From Spirodela intermedia (Eukaryota; Streptophyta; Magnoliopsida; Alismatales; Araceae), in the NCBI GenBank assembly GCA_902729315.2, contig LR746276.1:5964169-6028168 (forward strand): a stretch of DNA of 64,000 nt. Reading direction: 5' to 3'. A program made the position numbers and the translations under genes. Positions 1-10,277 of this stretch are shown in pieces. Each line of letters begins with the position of its first letter. Position 1 is the first letter of the stretch. The notes under the pieces were generated by a model, which made no database searches, had not been told where the DNA came from, and worked only from the letters and a program-made list of their open reading frames with translations.

Positions 1-15
1 AGAGGGGGAGGGAGT

Positions 16-63
<48 letters not shown>

Positions 64-70
64 GAGAGGG
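1..70. repeat. (GA)n microsatellite before the CESA gene
   Basis: Imperfect GA repeat with GGGA interruptions. It lies about 60 bases before the first visible CESA codons, so it is either 5' leader or the end of an intron whose upstream exons lie outside the window. Confidence 0.9.
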
Positions 71-126
71 AACAAGATAAAGAAGACTCTTTTCGGGCTT
101 CGGGGGATAACTCGGGGCGAGTTGAG

Positions 127-3080
127 ATGACTCGCTGGGCTTCGATGCGCAGAGAGGACGAGGAAGGGAGGCAGGCGCTGTCGAGGAAGGTACCCATGGC
201 ATCAAGCAAGGTCAACCCCTACAGGATGGCCATCGTCCTCCGGCTGGTCGCCCTCGGCTTCTTCCTCCGCCACCGGATGCTAAACCCGGCCCCCGACGCC
301 ACCGGCCTCTGGCTCACCTCCGTCGTCTGCGAGGTCTGGTTCGCCGTCTCATGGATCCTCGACCAGTTCCCCAAGTGGTTCCCCGTTGACCGGGAGACCT
401 ACCTCGACCGCCTCTCCCTCAGGTGCGATCTCCGTTATCTCTGGCGACGGTGGTCGTCTTCTCCGGCGCCGGCGACTGCTGACAGGGGGAGACTGGTGGT
501 GCAGATACGAGAGGGAAGGGGAACCGTCGCGGCTGGCGGCGGTGGACGTGTTTGTGAGCACGGTGGACCCGCTGAAGGAGCCGCCGCTGGTCACCGCCAA
601 CACGGTGCTCTCCGTGCTGGCTGTCGACTACCCGGCGGACAGGATCTCCTGCTTCGTCTCCGACGACGGCGCCGCCATGCTCACCTTTGAGTCGCTGGCG
701 GAGACCGCCGAGTTCGCGCGGCGGTGGGTACCCTTCTGCAAGAGATTCGCAGTTGAGCCAAGGGCCCCGGAGATGTACTTCTCCCAGAAGGTTGACTTCC
801 TCAAGGACAAGGTCCACCCTGCCTTCGTCAAGGAGCGCCGCGCCATGAAGGTCTTCCTCCTGCTCTGATTGTCCTACATAGATAGAAGACAATGTCACCG
901 GTTATTTATTGTTTGCTGGATGAGGGAGCAGAGGGAATACGAGGAGTTCAAGGTGAGGGTCAACGCGCTGGTGGCGAAGGCGATGAGGGCGCCGCCAGAG
1001 GGGAGGACGATGAAGGACGGGACGCCGTGGCCGGGGAACAACGCCGGCGACCACCCGGGGATGATCCAGGTCTTCCTCGGCAACGGCGGCGAGGGCGAGC
1101 TCCCCCGCCTCGTGTACGTCTCCCGGGAGAAGCGCCCCGGATTCGACCACCACAAGAAGGCCGGCGCCATGAATGCTCTGGTCGGAGCCCTCCTTCTTAC
1201 CTCCACTGCCAAGAGAATTAGGGTTTTGGCTGTCATGGTGGTGGTGCTCACCTGGGGCGCTGTTGTTGCAGATTAGGGTTTCGGGGGTGCTGACGAACGC
1301 GCCGTTCGTGCTGAATCTGGATTGCGATCACTACGTAAACAATAGCAAGGCGATCCGGGAGGCGATGTGCTTCTTCATGGACCCACCGGCGGGGAGGAAG
1401 GTCTGCTTCGTCCAGTTCCCCCAGAGGTTCGACGGCATCGACCGCCACGACCGCTACGCCAACCGCAACACCGTCTTCTTCGACGTGAGCTCCCACCACT
1501 CTCCTCCTCCATCTGGGTCAACCCATGAAGCTCTCATTCATTATCCTCCTCCTTCTCATGCTCCATCTGGGTCAACCTTTGAAGCTCTCCTTCGTCTTCT
1601 TCCTTGCAGATTAACATGAAGGGCCTCGACGGGATCCAGGGCCCGGCCTACGTCGGCACCGGCTGCGTCTTCCGCCGGCGAGCTCTCTACGGGCACCCGC
1701 CACCGGAGCGCCCGAGACGCCCACGAATGGTCACCTGCGACTGCCTCCCCGGCTTCGGCCGCCGGAAGAAGAAGCCAGACGGCGGCGTCGCCGGCGGCGG
1801 CGGCGAGATGAACATCGAGAGGAGGTTCGGGCTGTCGCCGGCCTTCCTCACCTCGACCCTGATGGACGAAGGCGGCGTCCCTCCTTGCTCAGCTCCGGCG
1901 GCCCTCCTCAGGGAGGCAATCCACGTCCTCAGCTGTGCGTACGAAGACAAGACGGAGTGGGGCTCGGAGGTGAGTCGCCGCCGCCGCCGCCACCGCCGCC
2001 GTCGCCGATAAGCTCCGCCGCCGTCTATAAGCTGAGCTCATTCTTCTTCTGGTCTGCAGGTGGGGTGGATCTACGGGTCCATCACGGAGGACATCCTGAC
2101 GGGGTTCAAGATGCACTGCCGGGGCTGGCGGAGCGTCTACTGCAACCCACGGAGGGCTGCCTTCAAGGGCTCCGCGCCGGTCAACCTCTCCGACAGGCTC
2201 GTGCAGGTGCTCCGGTGGGCCCTGGGCTCGGTGGAGATCCTCTTCGGCCGGCACAACCCGCTGTGGTACGGCCGCCGCCTCAAGGCGCTGCAGAGGGTTG
2301 CCTACGTCAACACCGCCGTGTACCCATTCACGTCGTTGCCGCTGCTCGCCTACTGCGCCCTCCCCGCCGTTTGCTTGCTCTCCGGCAAGTTCATCATGCC
2401 GCCGGTGAGTAAGACCTCCGCAGTTGACCGCCGTAGGGGCGGATGAGGGTTGACTTTGCTTGTGGTGTTTCATTCAGATTGGGGCGGTGGAGAGCCTCGT
2501 GTTCATCGGGCTGTTCGCATCCATAGTCGCCACGGGGGTCCTGGAGCTGAGGTGGAGCGGGGTTAGCGTGGAGGAGTGGTGGCGGAACGAACAGTTCTGG
2601 GTCATCGGAGGAGTCTCCGCTCACCTGGCGGCGGTGGCGCAGGGGCTGCTGAAGGTCGTCGCCGGAGTGGAGACCCGTTTCACCGTCACCTCCAAGGCCG
2701 CCGGAACAGAGGACGGCGGCGGCGGCGGCGGCGAGGGGGGGGAGCTGTATGCCTTCAAGTGGACAGCGCTGCTGATCCCACCAGCGAGTCTGCTGGTGGC
2801 GAACCTGATCGGGGTGGTGGCCGGAGTGGCGGAGGCGCTCGCCAGTGGGTACCAGTCGTGGGGGCCGCTGTTCGGGAAGCTCTTCTTCGCCTTCTGGGTC
2901 GTCGTCCACCTCTATCCCTTCCTCAAGGGGCTCATGGGGAGGGAGAAGAAGATCCCCACCATCGTCGTCATCTGGTCCGTGCTCCTCGCCTCCATCTTCT
3001 CTCTCCTCTGGGTCAGGATCGACCCCTTCGTCATCAGAGCCACCGGCCCCGACGTCCGCCAGTGCGGAATCAACTGCTGA
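127..3080 (+). CDS. CESA7: Cellulose synthase catalytic subunit, CESA7 type, 5' end missing or outside the window
   Basis: Makes beta-1,4-glucan from UDP-glucose in the plasma-membrane rosette complex. Exons: 127-422, 505-850, 932-1180, 1272-1484, 1610-1969, 2060-2404, 2478-3080, all with GT-AG introns; they give 803 residues if read from the ATG at 127. All four catalytic elements are present: DDG (Asp152/153), DCD (Asp314/316), TED (497-499) and QVLRW (537-541). Two N-terminal and several C-terminal membrane helices are visible, and the chain ends in the usual CGINC. Wording such as [13 protein letters not shown] and SITEDILTG matches the secondary-wall CESA7/IRX3 class. AtCESA7 is about 1026 residues; the roughly 220 missing residues are the RING zinc finger and first variable region. 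The true gene may start left of the window: an acceptor-like CAG ends at 152, just before the conserved EGRQ-LSRKV stretch. The plant-conserved and class-specific regions are shortened relative to AtCESA7. Confidence 0.93.
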
Positions 3081-3866
3081 GTTCCTCCGCCGCCGCCGCC
3101 ACCGCCGCCGTCGGTCAACTCCTCAACCTTCATTAACCGCAGGGGCGGCTAACTCGGGTGCGGGGACCTGAGGAAGAAGACGTTGTTTTTTGCAAATACA
3201 GTCCTAGCATATTTGTCACTTTATCTCAAATAAAACTAAACTCTTGATTTAATAAGAAAATATTTACAAATATGCCCATGTTTCACGTCCAGCTTAGAAA
3301 CAGGGCCATGGTGGTGGAGACACTCTGCAAGAGAGAGAAAGAGAGAGAGAAACAGAGGAGGCAGCCTGCAGGGGAGTCATCATCTTCATCATGCGCACAT
3401 TCAATCAAATGAAACCCTAAACCAGGACATCGTGGAGAATTAGAAGACGGAGACTTACCGAGGTGAAGTCTAATATTCTGAAGATTTCTTCTTCAGAGCT
3501 TCTTTCCTACGGGAGAAGAGATCAGCGGCGGGCTCGGCCGGGTCAGCCCGGTAGGGCTCCCATGGTCGGGCCCGTGGGCTCCAGCCCGACCACTTGCCGT
3601 CTCAGTTGGATGAGATGGGCCCTTAAGCTGGACTGCTTCACCTGTTTCAGAAAGATTCATGAGACGGGGCTACTACACGTCAGTGGTCGGGGTGCCGCCG
3701 GGCCCGGGCCCGAGCCCAACCCGATCTTCAAAGTGGTTTATTAATAAAGTAATTTTCTCCATTGTTTGCTTATCTAATCATCTGAATATGAGAAACGTAG
3801 AGAGTAAATATTATTTATGTTGATATCAAATCTCAGTTTGCATGTCTTGTTCCCTGTCAGTTTTCT
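3081..3866. other. Intergenic: tails of CESA and AUG8, with a GC-rich GGCCCG patch
   Basis: Convergent spacer between CESA (+) and AUG8 (-). It holds a short GA run near 3333-3352 and a patch at 3528-3730 with many GGGCCCG/CGGGCC words. The open frame over that patch has no family resemblance and I do not call it a gene. A similar patch occurs at 23885-23985. Confidence 0.6.
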
Positions 3867-6800
3867 TTAGTAAAAAGCACTGATTTCTGTATCTACCTGC
3901 ATTTCTGCTATGAGAGATAGAAGTTCTCTGCAATCATCGAGCGCGGCCCTCTCTTTTGCTGCTGTGGCAGCCAGATCAGATGCCATGGAACTTGCACCCT
4001 CCACCTGCACTTGGTCCATCATAATAATAATGATAATCATAGCAGAAAAATTATTGATAATAAAGTGGAACAAAATTTCCATTTTTATTATGCTTTAAAC
4101 AAAAAATTAATACCACATCATCCGACCATTATTGTGACGATTTTCCATATATGTTTTTCTCTGTGTAAAATTATTTACTGTGCTTATCACTCATGAAATG
4201 AAAATTTATTTATTTATGGTATCATTCATGGGAAACTACTCGAGAGTACACATCTATAAGGATAAAATTAATCTTGAATAAGATGAACAGAGAGAATCCA
4301 AATTCAAGAATTGAACCTAAAATAACTCTCGGTAAGCTTATTTATCATAAATATTTCAAACGATACCCGAATTTATTAGTTATTAATTCGAAATCTAATG
4401 AAAAGAGAAAATAAGATGTTAAAAAACTACAAAGCCCCTTAAATCTCCCCTCCGTAATTGACTTAGAATTAAAAAAAATATGATATCTGCAGGATTGTAT
4501 GTTGTCAAGAAAAAAGGTAAGAGAAATATGCATGAACGACCTTCCAAACATTAGAATAAAGTCTCACCGTTGAAAATAATTCACTTATGGAAGAACCGAT
4601 TGCCTGCATCACATCAAATGCTGATCGTATAGCATTCTTCGTAGCATAGACATCTGCCTGCAAAAGGAAACCATGATGAGGAACAATTTCCTCATAAAAT
4701 TGATCATATGCTTTTCAGCTGACATATCATTTCATATCTTTCTTGAAGATATGAGAACATAGATACCTTTGCTCCCCCGGTGACTGGGAGCTGGAGTGTG
4801 CTTGATTTCAAAGCCTCAATAGCCCCTACCAACGAACCAGACTGTGCCTTCTCCAGGAATGCCCATTCATCAAGGTATTTCATCTGAAACATTACAGCTT
4901 TCAGATTAATCTCCAATAATAACGATTCCTAGTTTCATTTTCCATTGGTCTGAGAGCGTGAACATCAAATTTATGAAAAAAATTGAAGCTGGGAAAGTTA
5001 ACTCAATCAACCGAACAGTCTCATTGTAGAAAATTTCACTATTTTTTACTGTGTCTTTGCATAATTTATTTTCTACCCGAGAGAAATTGTAAGCATCCAT
5101 GAATAGAGCATAAATTATGTGCTCAAATTGGTGTTTTTATTTCTGAAATAAAATTTCCCCCCATTTTCTTAGGCCATGAAATGGCCTTGTTTTGATAGTT
5201 GTTTAAATCAAGGACCAATCGGAGAAGAATACGGGATATTAATTTCTGAAGGAAATTGATTGGCACCATATTCGACAGAACATACCTGAGCTTTCAAAAT
5301 GAGGCTCACTTTCATCTCCCGCACCAGTTGCTCCATCCGTATTCTTTTCGCGACGACTGAATCACTCATTTCTGAAGTAGCGTCCCAGACATTGAATAGG
5401 ATATTCTGTTTTGCGCAATGAGAAGCTTGTATATCATCCATCAAGAAAAAATCGTAAAGAACTCTGTTTGACCTATCCATGAAGTGGATAGATGGAAAGC
5501 TATAATTGGTCCTTCGCAATTGGATAGATGGATAGATGGAAAGTTCCCATGTGGTAATATTTTTGGGATCTTTAACTAGAGATACTCTCGGAAAACTGGT
5601 CCTTCGCAAGACCGCACTATTACCCACTTAAATGTTGGTACTTCTGGAGTGTACAACATGAATTTAGAAGGGATCACAATTTTTAAAGGATCTGTATGGC
5701 AGAAGAAAAACCGGAAAAGGGTGGAGTTTGCATCATGCTCTTGGAAATTGAAGGCATAGGAGAACACGAAGAAGGACGTCAAATACTGAGAGAAAAGAAT
5801 CGAAATCCTACCTTTGATGTTATCCTCTGAACGGACATGGGAACTTGAGCCCGGGCGTTGACAAAGCGCCACTGCAAGCACCTGTTCTCGAGAATCCGCA
5901 GTTGATGGGCGTCCTCGATGTGAGCTGCGCTCCTCTTTCCCTTCCGAAGGTTGGCAAAGTAACTTATAACGGAAGATTGGATCCCAGTCCGAGCAAAAGA
6001 GGCTCTGGATGAAGCAGGAGTTGATGGCATCGAGCGAGATGGACTGGCCATGCTCCGGCAGGAAGTGGACGATGGCGAAAGGGGCTTGCTGGTTGGGGAA
6101 GGACAAGGTGATCCACCCAGAGGAACTGAGAGAGTTCTATTTGGACGAGTCGATGAAGGAGCTCTCTCAAAATGATATAAAGAAGTACCCATGGCGGCGC
6201 TCAGTTCACGCTCCAGCTGTCCGCTTCCATCCAAGGACATTGTCCTCGTGACCTCCTTGGGGGTCCTCTGGGGACCTCTGCTCTGCTCCCCAGAGATGTG
6301 AGCTATCCATGTCGGAGAAGGACCTCGTAGATAGCTTGGCATGGTTAAAGCTCGACCGCCTCCGTCGCTGAAATCCATACTCCTGGACGTACCTCGAGCA
6401 GAAAAACTGGTACTCATTTGACCCGGCCACCGGTGCGGCTCCGTTGCTCTGGCTTCTGTGTTTTCCACGGGTTTGAAATTCTCCGACTGAAACGAGCCGT
6501 CCTTCCCTCTGGAAGGAGCTCTCTTCCTCTGTGCCACAGCGTGGATTAGAGACTTCAAGGCGTGATCGGGACTGGTATCGGAATTTGAATTTCTCTCGTC
6601 CCTGTTACCCAGGGGGGTCGACAGAGAAACCTTGAGAAACGAAGCAGACAGGCTCCGCATGGAGGGCCACAGCCCGTCTACCGTCCGGCCAACGCCTGAC
6701 CTCTTGGAGGAGGGCTGCATCCCCGCTGTGACGTCGTGGACCGGTGTGGAAGTCTTTGAAGATGGAGAACACGATGCCGGAGACCTTGAAGGGGACCACG

Positions 6801-7125
6801 GCGTCGAAGCTCGGAAAGTGGGCGTGCGGGGCCGCCTCCTCTCCGCCGACTGCGACCGCTTGGGCAGAGGTGGACTCGGTGACAGAGCCGTCCGGCCGAC
6901 ATTGGGCGATGGACACCGCTGAGTTGCCGCAGAGGATGAGGGAGGAGGTATGGTAAGGGGAGTGATCCCGGACTTATACCTCGACGTGACCTCCCTTGTC
7001 CGGGACTTGCGCTGCGCAGGGGCACCATTGTTCTTCTCTGAGGGAGCCAATGGCGGCCTCAAATTCTCCTCCGCGGTCTTCCGTTGAACCATGGCGACAG
7101 GCGGCTGTGCCTTACAAACGTCCAT
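3867..7125 (-). CDS. AUG8: Augmin subunit 8 / QWRF-motif microtubule protein
   Basis: Plant-specific augmin subunit that binds microtubules and helps recruit gamma-tubulin for branching nucleation. Exons on the minus strand: 7125-5812, 5405-5286, 4883-4767, 4657-4568, 4004-3867; all junctions are phase 0 with GT-AG introns; about 592 residues. The start at 7125 gives MDVCKAQ, as in the family; an ATG five codons upstream is also in frame. Residues 1-400 are a basic, Ser/Pro-rich disordered region with the TREVSSRY-type block (here TREVTSRYKS) and SPNVGRT. The diagnostic QWRF motif is at 418-421, followed by the conserved alpha-helical tail (FNVWDATSE, YLDEWAFLEK, LPVTGGAK, DVMQAIGSS, AAKERAALDDCREL). 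AtAUG8 is about 644 residues. The last nine residues before the stop (VDTEISAFY) do not look conserved, so the chain may instead splice again at the CAG|GTAGAT after MQ. Confidence 0.9.
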
Positions 7126-9900
7126 CCACAACACCATCAAACTCAGATCGTCGAGATTATCTGTCCCGGAAATTCAACTCGTTCACCGACAGCACCGAAC
7201 CTTCCACTCTGCGGTGTTCCAGCAAAGACAATCGGTTGAGGGGGTTACGCCACAAGGAGACAGAAGATCACGCGAAGAAGAAGTAAAACTCGACTCTCCT
7301 CTCCCTGATGCAGGCCCACCTAGCTTCTCATTTGGCAGGGTGGATAGGAGGGATATTTGTGGTTGGCAAGAAACTCAGCTCCAGGAGGAAGGCCCTGGGA
7401 TGACGAGAAGCGAGTGATGGGCCATACGGGAGGGGTTCAGGTGAAATTCTTGGGATGGCGGACGTGGGAAAGTCACTGGAGGGGGGTAGTAATTTCTACA
7501 AGAAACCTGACTACTTTGGTGATTTATTCTGATTAGATCAGCTAATCATAGTTTACCTTAATGTCAAGTCTATAGACGGGCACTGGAGGAACCCGGAGGT
7601 CATTGTTGCCCCTCGCAAAGGTGATCCACTTTATTTAGATTAGAGTAGGTTCCAATGGAATAGGCACGTTCAGGGCCGTTGACCTGGAGGATGATGCCAT
7701 CTAGTTAAATGATTGATCTGAGATGGAAGGACTCGCCAAAAGAATCACTGCTGTTCGAACCTTGACAAGAGTTGACGAGAATCCAAGGCTTCTCCTAATT
7801 ATTTTCTGGCGGGCATCTAAACATCGCCACGTAAAGCTTGGCCGGTATGAGTGACAGTTTCTAGATCAATGGAGAGAATCTGAGGACCTGTGAGGTCTGT
7901 GTAGGGGGTAAATGAAGGGACAGATGTCACGAGAACTTTTTGTATCTGAGGCCACAGAATACTAAATAGATTAATTGTTTTAAATTTGCTGCCAGCCGTC
8001 ACGAGATTGTCGTTGCCGGCGGGGAGGGAGGGAGGGAGGAGGGTTCGCAGTTGCCGGCCACCCTCTCTGCACTGGAAAGGAGGAAATTCAATAGAGGAAA
8101 GGGTGTGGCGACTGTTTCTCGTGGTGCGAAGAGAAGGACGAACATCTCCAGACGGATCAAATGCGCAACTCCTCGACAGCGTGAACCCCTCCCGACAGCA
8201 TCGAAGTCGATCGACAGGGAGAGGGAAGTGGAGACAGTCGTCCGGAGTCTTACGAGAATCGATCAGAGCACCTCACCTGGCAACCGACCGAGATGAATCC
8301 CGTCTCAGATCGCGCTTCCCCGTAGCGAGCCACACAGAGAAACTTTTCAGAACCGACCACATCGATGGATCACCAGCCTCCTCCGCCTCTGTGTCTGCGT
8401 CTGCCCCTCCTCCCCCCGTCCCCCGACCTCTCCTTCTCTTCGCTCGACGGAACAACCTCGTCGCCGCAGCAACGGCCGATCCCGCCATCTTGCGACCCCA
8501 TCGCCACCTCTCCTCATCCCCGCCTTCCTCTCCCCGTCCGCCACGTACTCCTCGCGCGCGGTTTTCTTAACCGCACCACCCCTCACTAAAGGCGGGAAAA
8601 CCAGACCACGACACGATCCCCGTCCTACGTGTCATTTTCTTCACCCAATTTACCACATTCTCCGAATTACGTACGTATCTGGAGTAGAAACGGTATAATA
8701 TCGTAAATTTCGCAAATATTTGGTAATTATCCAATTCAGGGGAGAATATTCGATTAATTGATAAATATATAAGAGCACGTGGGGGCATTCTCGTAAATGG
8801 GATCGCCAACAGGCGAGGGCGGCGGCACTGGATGCCGGCGGTGCACAGGAAAGTACAACGGCGCCACCTTCACGTCGCCGGAATCTTTAGAAGTCCGCCA
8901 ACTGAAGGCGGCGGCGCCAGTTGCGGCATGTCGCATTGTCGGAAAAGGCCGACGAGACGGCGGCGCTGTACGAAACTCGTCCTCCGTTCACGCCGTTCCA
9001 CGTTCCGTCTCAATGATTAGAGGCGGGAAAGAAAGATCCACGTCATACTCCTCCGTCCCTCTATCTCTCTCTCTCTCTAGATCACTCTACTTCCCCTCTC
9101 GGGAGGGTGACCGGCGGCGACAGTGAGGCGCACATGAGGGATTCTCGTCTTCCTCCGCGTGGCGCCTGGCCTCCTCACTATCTCTGCGAAATTATTTAAT
9201 TGTTCAATTTTTAATTAACCTTTCCTGATTAAATATTCGTGTTATACCTACCTGGAGAGGCCAGTCAACCTATTACCTGTACCTTGACATAAATATCTAT
9301 CCATCTGACACGGAGTATTCTATGCATGGGATTCATCAATGGAACACGGTCAAGAAGACTGACTGCCACGTGGAGGAAGAGCATTTGCCACGTATATATA
9401 TGATAAACCCTAGAACGTGCTCAGTACAACTAATTCTGCTAGCCATTATTTTTTAATTTATTTCATTATTATAGCTCATCAATAATTTGGGCTTGAAGTT
9501 TCTGATCGTGTTAGATAAAGCAAGGGCATATCCTCAATATTGTTTTCCGGGCTCTTCTGTGCATCTCAGCGAAAGAGATGAGGAAGGAGAGGAAATTACA
9601 GGGGTATGAGAATATATCGAGGTTTTTAATTGGTGAACATAAGTAAAAATGTCATTTGTGAGGTTCTAGAGATGATGACGATGGGTTTATTTCTAATATA
9701 TGTAGGTTTATCGTCGTTTTTCGATAATTTAGTAAAGAGCAGTCTCTTTTTACAATTCATTAAAGAAGATTAATGGGGTTTGAAGTAAAACCCTATTTGG
9801 GCCTACATTTGGGCCACATATATTAGTCATTCGTGGCCCATTACGGATGGTTCAGATTTTGACTTCTAATTGGGCTACGCGTACTAACAAGCATGTAAGA
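7126..9900. other. Intergenic / 5' regions between AUG8 and GPX
   Basis: Divergent spacer. 7126-7500 is probably AUG8 leader. 7990-8590 is GC-rich with pyrimidine-rich runs and overlapping open frames on both strands, none resembling a known family; it may be leader or promoter DNA. 8770-9130 has a second GC-rich patch. 9360-9410 has two CACGT words. 9797-9843 has several TGGGCC/GGCCCA (site II type) words. No gene is supported here. Confidence 0.5.
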
Positions 9901-9940
9901 CGTACACGTGGCCTTCTAATTGGGGGAGCGGTAGCATGTG

Positions 9941-10090
9941 ACACGTGGCCGAAAATTGGCCTGTGGGCCACCGGAAATCTAGTCGGACACGTGCCCAAAA
10001 ATTAGCTGGTGCGGCGCGGGAAATCTAGTCGCACACGTGGCCGAAAATTGGCCTATGGGGCGCGGGAAATCTAGTTGCACACGTGGCTGA
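9941..10090 (+). promoter_or_regulatory. 46-bp tandem G-box array upstream of GPX
   Basis: CACGTG occurs at 9942, 9988, 10034 and 10080, exactly 46 bases apart, with another at 9905. Each copy reads roughly ACACGTGGCCGAAAATTGGC, then a GC-rich middle and GAAATCTAGT. ACACGTGGC is both a G-box and an ABA-response element core. The array ends about 190 bases before the GPX start codon, where promoter elements would lie. bZIP/bHLH control, for example by ABA or light, is an inference. Confidence 0.85.
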
Positions 10091-10277
10091 CAGAGTCACC
10101 ACGATAAGCAGCGGACGAGCACCACGAGAGGCGTCTGGTGGACCCCGCGACTTATCCTCCTCCCCGGGGGCCCCACCAATTTCCTCTGATCCTCACCACC
10201 TCTTCCGGTAGAGGCGAGTAGTCGCCGCCTGGTTCTCCTCGAGCTTGCTCCGGCGGGAGGTGCCGCAGAGACCGACC

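Noticed and set aside
3463-3744. 93-codon open frame in the CESA/AUG8 spacer
   Set aside because: It translates a GGCCCG-rich patch; no family resemblance.
5208-5627. 139-codon minus-strand open frame
   Set aside because: Only its middle (5405-5286) is coding, as exon 2 of AUG8; the rest is intron that contains a small internal duplication.
7986-8589. Overlapping open frames in GC-rich DNA between AUG8 and GPX
   Set aside because: Pro/Ser/Arg-rich low-complexity translations on both strands, as expected from GC-rich leader DNA. No domain, splice pattern or homology recognised.
9941-10090. CRISPR-like array
   Set aside because: The 46-bp units are direct repeats without unique spacers, in a plant promoter.
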